From contig JAJZYV010000124.1 of assembly GCA_021797955.1 (NCBI GenBank), positions 1-6,217 of the forward strand: a stretch of DNA of 6,217 nt, in the 5' to 3' direction. Origin of the DNA: Thermoplasmata archaeon (GTDB lineage Archaea > Thermoplasmatota > Thermoplasmata > Thermoplasmatales > Thermoplasmataceae). Positions 1 through 6,217 of the stretch are shown here, one piece after another; the stretch's first letter is position 1, and every line of letters starts with the position of its first letter. Position numbers and translations under genes: made by a program. The notes under the pieces were generated by a model that saw nothing but the letters and a program-made list of their open reading frames with translations, searched no databases and had not been told where the DNA came from.

Positions 1-15
1 CAAGGACGACGTAAT

Positions 16-300
16 TTAGTCTTTAACTCTAACTCCTACTATTTTGCATAATGGGCATCTCAAGGGCTTCTATTATGTTTCAGATTTTCTTCGGCATCTC
101 GGATGTCTTCCATTATTCATCTATCTTGAGCATGTACACAAGCTCAAGGTGTTTCACGATATCTTCAGAAAGGTTTTGATCTGATCCAGGGACTGTTGGA
201 TCACTGACTACACATTATTCGAAAAAAGGATCAGAGATTCAGCCAGTATGTGAGAGTCTGTTTATGGAGATAACACGTCAGATAGATGTAAAGATGCGTC
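16..300 (-). pseudogene. Possible decayed minus-strand gene, unidentified
   Basis: No intact gene spans this stretch. Read on the minus strand, it gives consecutive coding-like pieces in shifting frames. One covers about 261 to 211 (TDSHILAESLILFSNNV). The next covers 214 to 116 and contains SDPTVPG and then SEDIVKHLELVYMLKIDE. A third covers 113 to 63 (MEDIRDAEENLKHNRSP). The last contains LRCPLCKIVGVRVKD, with a CxxC pair at 57-46, and stops at 18-16. The pieces abut where the frame changes, as expected for a gene that has gained small indels. The CxxC suggests a zinc-binding end. I do not recognise the family. The plus strand is also open in part (20-181 and 180-332), so the coding strand is uncertain and this may be chance. 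Confidence 0.3.
180..235. repeat. Short inverted repeats sharing one arm
   Basis: TGATCCA at 182-188 is the reverse complement of TGGATCA at 197-203, with an 8-nt loop. The overlapping TCTGATCC at 180-187 is also the reverse complement of GGATCAGA at 228-235. One arm could therefore pair with either of two partners. The arms are short and lie inside the presumed gene relic, about 135 bp or more before the operon start, so a regulatory role is only a possibility. Confidence 0.25.
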
Positions 301-306
301 GTAAAA

Positions 307-320
307 GTAAAAATTTTTAC
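307..320. promoter_or_regulatory. Perfect 14-bp palindrome, candidate operator
   Basis: The sequence GTAAAAATTTTTAC is its own exact reverse complement. It ends about 22 bp before the TATA box of the binding-protein operon. A dimeric transcription factor bound there could act on the basal promoter. The centre is an A-tract meeting a T-tract, so chance in AT-rich DNA or a purely structural bend is also possible. No regulator gene is present in the window. Confidence 0.35.
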
Positions 321-334
321 CGTAATATTTTATA

Positions 335-349
335 GAAAAAGTTTAATAA
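335..349 (+). promoter_or_regulatory. Archaeal promoter (BRE and TATA box) of the transporter operon
   Basis: A purine-rich stretch (GAAAAA, 335-340) resembling a BRE is followed by the TATA box TTTAATAA at 342-349. The centre of the box is about 26 nt before the ATG at 372, so transcription would begin at or next to the start codon. No Shine-Dalgarno sequence precedes that ATG. Both points fit a leaderless mRNA, which is common in archaea for first genes of operons. Confidence 0.6.
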
Positions 350-371
350 CATTGATTCGCATCACAATGGA

Positions 372-2195
372 ATGAATAATAGTTCAATCCTTAAAATAGG
401 CACAATAGTAGTTGTCTTTGTAACCGTTGTAATGTTTTTTTCACCTGTTACAATGTCAAGATCGGGGAACGTTAGCCAATCATTTTTAAACGACGTTAGT
501 TCAAACAATACTAGTTCCGGGTCCGCATTCTATCTAGCCGTAGATAGCTATGGGTCATTTACTCCTAATCTTAATCCATTTAGTGGAATCGCTTCATCAC
601 CGTACCAGACAACTGCATTATCCCTTGTGTATCAACCGTTAATGTATTTGATGAATGGTGAAAATCCTCAACCTGCGGTCGCTACCTCATATTCATATAG
701 CTCTAATCTTACTAATGTCACATTCACATTAAAATCTGGATTAGAATATAATAATGGAGCTTCTTTAAATGTTTCGGATGTTATTTTTAGCTTCCATTAT
801 GTAATGGACAACAGTAAAATAGACAGTCAGGGTCTTTCGTCATTTATCAAGTCAGTAGCTAGAACCGGCCCAGAAAAAGTTTCGTTTTATTTAGATAATA
901 CTGCGTACACAAACTTATATAGGATAATGTCCCAGCCAATCATATTTCCAGGTCAATGGATTAACATTACAAGCCCATACTCAACAACTATCACAAATCC
1001 AATAGGTACCGGTCCCTTTGTAGCAACTTCTATATCATCCAGCCAATTTGAATTTAAGTGGAATTCTTATTACCCTTATTCAGGGAAACATTTGTCGGAA
1101 ATTATAATACCGTCATACCCAACAGTAACCGCTGAGGCAAATGCACTGACCAGTGGTAATATCAACTGGCTATCTGGAGCTTTTGATGCTGACGCTCCCA
1201 CTTGGGCTACTCAAAGTTCAAATCATTTTTATTTCACGCCACCATCTGGATTTTTCATGCTATATCTAAACAATATGGAATGGCCTCTAAGCAACGTAAG
1301 CGTTAGAACTGCAATAGCATTTGCAGTAAACAGAGAAACTCTTTCGAATGAATCTTTACAGCCACCAGCTGGAAATTTTGTTATACCTGCATTAAATAAT
1401 TACTTAGAACCTTCAATGTTGGCAAAATATTCTAATGGTTCGTATTATAATTACAATCTTTCATATGCTTCAAAAATTTTAACCAGTGCTGGGTTTACTA
1501 AAAACGGCAATGGTTATTGGGCAGCAAAAAATGGAACAGTCCTATCTATAACATTGTCTGGCAATGGAGCGGCATCTAATGTTGTCGCGAATCTAAATAC
1601 TATGAAACTTGAACTTGACTCGTTTGGCATAAAAACATCAGTTTACACTCCTAGTGGATCTATATTCTACGCAAATGTTTACGATGGTAACTACAGTGCG
1701 GGGTTGGCTTATTTAGCGAGCTCCATTAATCCTATAGGGGCGCTTAATGAATCATTTTCAAGTTATTGGAATGAACCTATTGGAACCTCTGCAACAGGAG
1801 ATTATTCTAGGTTTAATAATTCAAATGTAACTACAGATATCAATCTAGCAGATCAACAAACGACACTTTCCGGGCAGAGGGAATATATAAATAAGGCAGT
1901 AAGCATCCTCTTGAACGATACACCATCCATTCCATTGGCAATGACAATATCTCAAAATGAATTTAATACTAAAGGATATGCAGGCATCAATCAAACTTCC
2001 TTCAAAGATGCACTTTTGGCCAATGGATTTGGCCTGATTTCTATTGCAGTCCCGATTCTTTCTGTATATAGCACTTTAGTAGCATCGCATTCCCCATTGA
2101 GTATACTGGATTATGGTGTTATAGCTATAGTGATTGTGGCAATCCTCGCAGCAACTGGGTACACGGTGGTTAAAAGAAGGAAGAAAGAGGAATAG
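372..2195 (+). CDS. ABC transporter substrate-binding protein, family 5 (peptide/solute type)
   Basis: This is the extracellular solute receptor of a Dpp/Opp-type importer. A hydrophobic segment at residues 9-27 acts as signal or anchor. The family 5 fold follows to about residue 545, with its hallmarks visible: FTLKSGLEYNNG then SDVIFSF (118-141), IGTGPF (211-216), and VRTAIAFAVNRE (311-322), which matches the usual 'vR.A.a.AidRe' block. A C-terminal membrane helix (about 581-600) is followed by KRRKK, giving a tail anchor. The protein has no cysteine, so no lipobox, and about 18 N-x-S/T sequons lie between the two membrane segments, which suggests a glycosylated cell-surface protein. The ATG at 372 sits at the TATA-predicted transcription start and no upstream in-frame start competes. 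The gene ends in TAG, 6 bp before the permease gene. The substrate is probably peptides, but archaeal relatives also bind oligosaccharides, so specificity is unresolved. Confidence 0.93.
   Translation: MNNSSILKIGTIVVVFVTVVMFFSPVTMSRSGNVSQSFLNDVSSNNTSSGSAFYLAVDSYGSFTPNLNPFSGIASSPYQTTALSLVYQPLMYLMNGENPQPAVATSYSYSSNLTNVTFTLKSGLEYNNGASLNVSDVIFSFHYVMDNSKIDSQGLSSFIKSVARTGPEKVSFYLDNTAYTNLYRIMSQPIIFPGQWINITSPYSTTITNPIGTGPFVATSISSSQFEFKWNSYYPYSGKHLSEIIIPSYPTVTAEANALTSGNINWLSGAFDADAPTWATQSSNHFYFTPPSGFFMLYLNNMEWPLSNVSVRTAIAFAVNRETLSNESLQPPAGNFVIPALNNYLEPSMLAKYSNGSYYNYNLSYASKILTSAGFTKNGNGYWAAKNGTVLSITLSGNGAASNVVANLNTMKLELDSFGIKTSVYTPSGSIFYANVYDGNYSAGLAYLASSINPIGALNESFSSYWNEPIGTSATGDYSRFNNSNVTTDINLADQQTTLSGQREYINKAVSILLNDTPSIPLAMTISQNEFNTKGYAGINQTSFKDALLANGFGLISIAVPILSVYSTLVASHSPLSILDYGVIAIVIVAILAATGYTVVKRRKKEE
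2187..2190 (+). promoter_or_regulatory. Weak ribosome binding site of the DppB-type gene
   Basis: GAGG lies inside the last codons of the binding-protein gene, 11 nt before the ATG at 2202. The same motif at similar spacing precedes the second start of the next gene, so this may be the usual spacing in this genome. Confidence 0.4.
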
Positions 2196-2201
2196 GTTCA
2201 A

Positions 2202-3185
2202 ATGATTCCAAAATATATTATTCGGAAATCTATTTTTTATTTTTTTTCTTTTTGGTTTATATTGTTCATAGATTTCCTAATTCCACATTTAATGCCCGGT
2301 AATCCAGTTGATGCAGTTATAGGTTCTCTTTCTCAAACAACATCGCTAACCTCGCAACAAATTACTTCGCTAAAGGATTCACTAGGATTTACAAATGGTC
2401 CTATTACTTCAGAGTTTTTAACTTTCGTAGTTAATATATTTTCAGGAAAATTTGGGACATCAATTCAGTACTATCCGACACCAGCTATAGATATAATCAG
2501 ACAAAGTATAGTGTGGACGATACTTCTTTTCGGAACTGCTCTCATTTTAAGTTTTATGATAGGCAATTACCTGGGTCTTAAATCAGCCCATCAAAGGGCA
2601 TCTAAAAGAGATGGAACTGTATCTGTTATGTCTTTGTTTTTCTATTCATTCCCGTATTTTTGGATGGCTTTATTATTCCTATATATATTTTCAATCAAAA
2701 ATCATATTTTCCCTGAGTCTGGCGCCTACAGTCATCTTGTTGCATATCTGTCACCAGCTTTCTTTTTTTCTGTACTTACTCATATAATTCTACCTCTATC
2801 CACTCTTATTCTAGCTTCCTATGGAGCTTGGTATTTAGGTATGAGAAATAATACTATATCAACTCTGAACGAAGATTATTTGAAATACGCAGAAATTGCC
2901 GGGTTGAAGAAAGAGAAGATAATATCGTACTCTAAGAAAAATGCCATTTTACCTAATTTAACTGGGTTTGCATTGAGCTTGGGCAACATAATAGGGGGAG
3001 GTATTCTAGTTGAAATGGTTTTCTCCTATCCCGGTCTCGGTTTCGATATTTACAATGCGGTTATAAATGAAGATTTTCCAGTACTGGAGACAGCTTTTTT
3101 TCTCATTATAATTGCAGTATTAGTGGCTAATTTTGTTATGGATCTTTTGTATTATCGTCTTGACCCAAGAATAAGAGAGGCATGA
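2202..3185 (+). CDS. dppB: ABC transporter permease, DppB/OppB type
   Basis: This is one half of the membrane channel of the importer. The N-terminal helix (10-30) leads into IPHLMPGNPVDAVIG (27-41), the typical DppB start of the periplasmic or external loop. Further helices lie near 101-125, 140-164, 184-213, 253-279 and 297-318. The cytoplasmic EAA loop that docks on the ATPase is at about 224-251, with the core YAEIAGL (229-235). The blocks VEMVFSYPGLG (270-280) and the terminal LDPRIR (320-325) are diagnostic of DppB rather than DppC. The length of 327 aa is normal for the family. The gene starts 6 bp after the binding-protein stop and its TGA overlaps the next ATG, so it is an internal operon gene. 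Nothing is missing or broken. The paralogous OppB, GsiC and NikB cannot be told apart from sequence alone. Confidence 0.94.
   Translation: MIPKYIIRKSIFYFFSFWFILFIDFLIPHLMPGNPVDAVIGSLSQTTSLTSQQITSLKDSLGFTNGPITSEFLTFVVNIFSGKFGTSIQYYPTPAIDIIRQSIVWTILLFGTALILSFMIGNYLGLKSAHQRASKRDGTVSVMSLFFYSFPYFWMALLFLYIFSIKNHIFPESGAYSHLVAYLSPAFFFSVLTHIILPLSTLILASYGAWYLGMRNNTISTLNEDYLKYAEIAGLKKEKIISYSKKNAILPNLTGFALSLGNIIGGGILVEMVFSYPGLGFDIYNAVINEDFPVLETAFFLIIIAVLVANFVMDLLYYRLDPRIREA
3175..3180 (+). promoter_or_regulatory. Ribosome binding site that favours a later DppC start
   Basis: GAGAGG at 3175-3180 is only 1 nt from the ATG at 3182 but 10 nt from the in-frame ATG at 3191. The second distance is close to that seen at the upstream permease gene. 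This suggests translation begins at 3191, unless the ATGA overlap is used by coupled re-initiation. Confidence 0.4.
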
Positions 3186-4138
3186 TATACATGGAAAATA
3201 TGATAGGAAACCACAACATAGATGGTATAAAAGAAGACGCAAACATTAATAATTTTAAAACGAACTTTTTTAGGAAGTTTGTCTCAAATCATTTTTTGTT
3301 TGCTGGTATTATAATTGTAAGTGCAACAATGTTTCTAGCAATTTTAGGCTATTTTTTCCATCCATACAATCCTCAACAAAGTTTTGCCTCTAATTTACCG
3401 CCTTCAAATTCACATCTTTTGGGGACGAATTTTTTTGGTAACGATATACTGTCCCAATTTCTCGTAGGGATTCTTCCAACTATGGAAATTGCCCTGTTAG
3501 GTGCAGCTTTAGCCTTAGCTGTGGCAGTTGTGGTGGGTTTATTGAGTGGTTATTACCGTGGTACAAAGAATGAAGTGCTAGCTTTCTTCATAAATGTTTT
3601 CTTATTAATACCGGGGTTACCACTTGCAATCATAATATCATCAGATCTTCAAGCTTCGCATAGTAATCTTGGATTATTGTCTCTTGTAGCTGTTATTGTA
3701 ATTACAGGATGGGCGTTTGGAGCTAGAACAATAAGATCACAAGTGATGTCAATAGCTGGCAGAGATTATATACGGTTTATAAAACATACAGGTGAATCTA
3801 CATTTTCAATTATATTTAAGGAAATTCTACCCTCTCTCCTTTCATACATAGGTTATGTTTTTACAAATTTGGTAATTTTTGCTGTGCTTCTTGAAACAAG
3901 CTTATTATTTTTAGGTTTAGGGAACGAAACTATTATTTCGTTAGGTTCAATTTTATATTATGCCAACAATTATTCTGCGATCCTTCTTGGTGAATGGTGG
4001 TGGTTCATACCTCCAGGACTCACAATTGCCATAATCGGCATAGGATTTGGGCTCATAAGCTTGGGATTAGATACAATTGCCAACCCAAGTCTGAGAACTT
4101 ATAAGAAGAAAAAATCAAGCACAAATAAAAGACTGTAA
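3182..4138 (+). CDS. dppC: ABC transporter permease, DppC/OppC type
   Basis: This is the second half of the importer channel. A polar N-terminus of about 36 residues precedes helix 1 (37-59). Other helices lie near 99-124, 132-153, 162-180, 219-246 and 275-296. Family hallmarks are HLLGTNFFGNDILSQFLVG (78-96; the usual GRD reads GND here), the EAA loop RDYIRFIKHTGES (194-206) running to LP (216-217), ETSLLFLGLG (238-247), and WWWFIPPGL then LGLDTIANPSLR near the end (272-305). The usual terminal 'DPR' is replaced by NPSLR. A lysine-rich tail ends the protein. The ATG overlaps the dppB stop as ATGA. ATGs at 3191 and 3200 are in frame, and the one at 3191 has the better-spaced GAGAGG, which would give 315 aa. 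This is the last gene of the operon, facing the ATPase gene. Confidence 0.94.
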   Translation: MIYMENMIGNHNIDGIKEDANINNFKTNFFRKFVSNHFLFAGIIIVSATMFLAILGYFFHPYNPQQSFASNLPPSNSHLLGTNFFGNDILSQFLVGILPTMEIALLGAALALAVAVVVGLLSGYYRGTKNEVLAFFINVFLLIPGLPLAIIISSDLQASHSNLGLLSLVAVIVITGWAFGARTIRSQVMSIAGRDYIRFIKHTGESTFSIIFKEILPSLLSYIGYVFTNLVIFAVLLETSLLFLGLGNETIISLGSILYYANNYSAILLGEWWWFIPPGLTIAIIGIGFGLISLGLDTIANPSLRTYKKKKSSTNKRL

Positions 4139-4168
4139 AACACTATGTCATCTTGAATTTGTAGTGTT
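4139..4168 (+). terminator. Weak hairpin just after the permease operon
   Basis: AACACTA at 4139-4145 pairs with TAGTGTT at 4162-4168 around a 16-nt loop, starting directly after the TAA of the DppC-type gene. The position suits a transcript end. There is no T-run after it, which archaeal termination usually needs, so this is a weak call. Confidence 0.25.
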
Positions 4169-4185
4169 ATAATTGAAGGACATCA

Positions 4186-4272
4186 GTGGTAAAAAATAGG
4201 GAGTTCAGGAGAAATGCGAAGGAAATCATTGACACGATTGAAGAGATAAAGAAACTAAGGATGGAGATATAG
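4186..4272 (+). CDS. Possible 28-aa micro-protein or gene relic, coiled-coil like
   Basis: A GTG start at 4186 follows GAAGGA (4175-4180) with a 5-nt gap, a good Shine-Dalgarno arrangement. The 28 codons read as charged, helical protein with the core REFRRNAKEIIDTIEEIKK. Positions 4, 7, 11, 14, 18, 21, 25 and 28 follow 3-4 spacing and are mostly hydrophobic, as in a coiled coil. The ORF ends at TAG (4270-4272). The same frame then stays open for 16 more codons to TAA at 4321-4323, just at the ATPase stop. It could be a real small protein, or the remnant of a longer plus-strand gene inactivated by point mutations. I do not recognise the family. Confidence 0.3.
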   Translation: MVKNREFRRNAKEIIDTIEEIKKLRMEI

Positions 4273-4319
4273 ATAAAAGAACCCCTTCATAGCACTCAAA
4301 AGGAATATGAGCCTTTAAA

Positions 4320-6164
4320 CTAAACGATCGATTGAATTAATTGTTTGGTATATTCGGCCTTGGGGTTTTCAAACACTTCTTTCCAATCTCCAGACTCTTC
4401 AACTTTCCCATTATGCATAACATATACCATATCAGATAAGTATTTAACAGTCGAAAGATCGTGTGTTATATATAACAAACCAAGATTCAATTCATTCTTA
4501 AGATCTACAAGGAGATTCAATATTTCAGCTCTCACAGAAGCATCCAACATAGAAACAGGTTCATCTGCAACTAGAATTTTTGCTCCCACTGATAATGCTT
4601 TCGCTATGCAAACTCTTTGCCTTTGTCCACCAGATAGTTCATACGGAAATTTATGGATAAATGTTTCAGAAGGTCTCAATCCAACTAAGTTTAAAAGTTC
4701 CAGAACATCTTCTTTTACAGTCTCTCTTGAACTAATTTTGTTTATTATTAGTGGTCTTTCTATTTGATATCCTATTTTATGAATTGGACTTAAAGATGAA
4801 AATGGATCCTGAAAGATCATCTGAATGTGACTTCTTAGCTCCTTGATTTTTTTATTATTGGCTTTTGTAACATCTTCACCATCAAATAAGAACTTTCCGG
4901 ATGTAGGTGTTTCATCAAATAACATTATTTTACCGAGTGTTGTTTTTCCACTACCCGATGCTCCAACTATAGCTGAAGCCTTACCCGAACTAACTTCTAC
5001 GGTAACTCCATTTACAGCTTCAATAATTTTTTTATTAGATCCTCTGCCAATAACAAAGTTTACATGTAAGTCAACTAGCTTCAATTCATGCTCATTTTCA
5101 TTTACTAGTTTATTCAAGAAGTTATGTTCCCTTTTTTCCTTCTTATAAGTATCTTGGCCTGAAATTGTAGAGCTATTTCCAATTTTTCCAATTAAACTAG
5201 GGTTGTACTTTTGGCATCTAACTAATTCATCCATTGTTAAAAAATCTTCCATTTCCAATGTTTTGCATTCTTTGAATGCCTGAGGACATCTTTTAACGAA
5301 CGTGCATTTCTTTTCTGGATCAAATATTGGATTTACTTCTCCAGGAATCGTCAAAAGTCTCATTTTATTAGAATTTAAAGAGGGTATGCTTCCAATTAAA
5401 AGTTCAGTGTATGGGTGTAATTTATTTTTTATTAATTCTTCTTTCAATCCATCTTCGACAACTTTTCCAGCATATAAGATTGAAATATAATCCGACAGGT
5501 AAAAAGCAACCGGGAGATCGTGCGTTATAAGAATTATAGTGGTCCCCCTTATGATGTTTATTTTTTTAACCGTATCAAGGATCTCCTTTTGAACAATAAC
5601 GTCAAGACCAGTTGTTGGCTCATCAAGAATTATCACCTCAGGATTCATAAGCGATGCTATTGCTATCATTACTCGCTGTCTCATACCGCCACTTATCTGA
5701 TTCTGATAAGAGTCCAGGACATATTCTGGTAATTCAACAATTTTCAACGCCTCGCTTATTATTTGCCTTTCCTCGGTCTCGCTTACTTTCATATGTGCAC
5801 TGATAATATCATGTATCTCCTCCCCAATTTTAATTACTGGGTTAAGAGAATTCATGGCTGCCTGGGGCACAAAAGATATATCTTTCATCCTAAGTTTAGA
5901 AAGTTTGGAATCACTCAATTTGTATATATCATCTTCATGAAAATATACGGACCCAGATATTTTAACCAAGGGATATTTTAAAAATCCTATCAGAGAATTC
6001 GCAAGTGTAGACTTCCCAGAGCCAGATTCCCCTACTATTGACGTTATTTTACCTTCTGGTATATCCAAAGACAAATCATCAATGGCTATAATGGTACCAA
6101 AATCCCCTTCGTAAGCTAAAGTCAAATTTCTGATTTTTATGATGGAGTTTCCTTTTACTAACAA
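4320..6164 (-). CDS. Fused DppD-DppF type ABC transporter ATPase, two nucleotide-binding domains
   Basis: This cytoplasmic ATPase would power the importer encoded opposite it. Domain 1 has Walker A GESGSGKS (45-52), Q-loop Q101, signature ISGGMRQR (157-164), Walker B VIILDEP (177-183), D-loop D188 and H215. It ends in the oligopeptide-type extension: HPYTELL (250-256) followed by four cysteines (C287, C293, C300, C317). In OppD/DppD relatives this extension can bind an iron-sulfur cluster. A charged linker (about 320-358) joins domain 2: Walker A GASGSGKT (401-408), Q452 in FQDPFSSLSP, signature LSGGQRQR (510-517), Walker B LVADEP (531-536), D541 and H568. Domain 1 resembles DppD and domain 2 resembles DppF. 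All catalytic motifs are intact in both. The TTG start at 6164 is chosen because a TATA box lies 25 nt upstream, a TAA stands four codons upstream in frame, and the first strand of the fold begins by residue 8. The gene converges on the permease operon across 181 bp. Fused two-domain ATPases of this class (such as GsiA and YejF) are known. Confidence 0.93.
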   Translation of the reverse strand: MLVKGNSIIKIRNLTLAYEGDFGTIIAIDDLSLDIPEGKITSIVGESGSGKSTLANSLIGFLKYPLVKISGSVYFHEDDIYKLSDSKLSKLRMKDISFVPQAAMNSLNPVIKIGEEIHDIISAHMKVSETEERQIISEALKIVELPEYVLDSYQNQISGGMRQRVMIAIASLMNPEVIILDEPTTGLDVIVQKEILDTVKKINIIRGTTIILITHDLPVAFYLSDYISILYAGKVVEDGLKEELIKNKLHPYTELLIGSIPSLNSNKMRLLTIPGEVNPIFDPEKKCTFVKRCPQAFKECKTLEMEDFLTMDELVRCQKYNPSLIGKIGNSSTISGQDTYKKEKREHNFLNKLVNENEHELKLVDLHVNFVIGRGSNKKIIEAVNGVTVEVSSGKASAIVGASGSGKTTLGKIMLFDETPTSGKFLFDGEDVTKANNKKIKELRSHIQMIFQDPFSSLSPIHKIGYQIERPLIINKISSRETVKEDVLELLNLVGLRPSETFIHKFPYELSGGQRQRVCIAKALSVGAKILVADEPVSMLDASVRAEILNLLVDLKNELNLGLLYITHDLSTVKYLSDMVYVMHNGKVEESGDWKEVFENPKAEYTKQLIQSIV

Positions 6165-6185
6165 CTCACTGTATTAAAAAAATAG

Positions 6186-6193
6186 TATTAAAA
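6186..6193 (-). promoter_or_regulatory. TATA box of the fused ATPase gene
   Basis: On the minus strand the box reads TTTTAATA. Its centre is about 25 nt before the TTG at 6164, so the transcript would begin at the start codon and lack a leader. No strong Shine-Dalgarno sequence lies before the TTG, only GTGAG directly next to it. Confidence 0.5.
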
Positions 6194-6217
6194 CATTATG
6201 GGATTCGTTTTTAAGTC

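Noticed and set aside
1..371. Insertion sequence or CRISPR remnant at the left end
   Set aside because: There are no direct repeats with spacers, no paired terminal inverted repeats with target duplications, and no transposase motif that I can recognise.
367..375. ATG GAA TGA mini-ORF overlapping the binding-protein start
   Set aside because: It lies just before the TATA-predicted transcription start, so it is probably not in the mRNA. It is two codons long and likely chance.
4270..4323. Readthrough of the TAG in the micro-ORF, for example by pyrrolysine
   Set aside because: The binding-protein and ATPase genes both end at TAG, so TAG works as an ordinary stop here, and no pyl gene is present.
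4345..5981. Five plus-strand open frames of 62 to 140 codons
   Set aside because: They lie antisense inside the fused ATPase gene, whose frame carries every ABC motif. Their products lack recognisable domains.
6171..6181. Second TATA-like sequence closer to the ATPase start
   Set aside because: Its centre is only about 12 nt before TTG, which would place the transcription start inside the gene.

Overview
The window holds one ABC importer of the peptide/nickel/opine (PepT, Dpp/Opp) class, split over two converging transcription units. The DNA is AT-rich. Both transcription units have an archaeal-type TATA box about 25 nt before the start codon and no leader. The binding protein has no lipobox cysteine, many N-glycosylation sequons and a C-terminal membrane anchor. 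Together these point to an archaeon, and I would guess a Thermoplasmatales-like acidophile. That placement is inference, because no rRNA or other marker gene is present.

Layout. Bases 1-300 hold no intact gene. They look like the decayed end of an unidentified minus-strand gene, broken by frameshifts and stops. Bases 301-371 are the promoter region of the first operon: a perfect 14-bp palindrome, a TATA box, and no evident leader. Bases 372-4138 are a tight plus-strand operon: a family 5 substrate-binding protein (607 aa), a DppB-type permease (327 aa) and a DppC-type permease (318 aa, or 315 aa from a better-placed start). The spacing is 6 bp and then an ATGA overlap. Bases 4139-4319 are the convergent intergenic region, with a weak hairpin and a 28-codon micro-ORF or gene relic. 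Bases 4320-6164, minus strand, encode a single 614-aa ATPase that fuses a DppD-like and a DppF-like nucleotide-binding domain. Its start is TTG and its promoter lies at the right edge of the window.

How the genes work together. The anchored binding protein would capture a peptide (or an oligosaccharide, since family 5 proteins in archaea can bind sugars) outside the cell and pass it to the DppB-DppC channel. The fused ATPase would supply both ATP-binding sites. The locus therefore encodes a complete importer with no part missing. Its unusual features are the opposed orientation of the ATPase, the DppD-DppF fusion, and the two possibly leaderless promoters. I see no CRISPR array, tRNA, intact insertion sequence or clearly new system here. 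The most open questions are the two relic-like segments and the palindrome before the operon.
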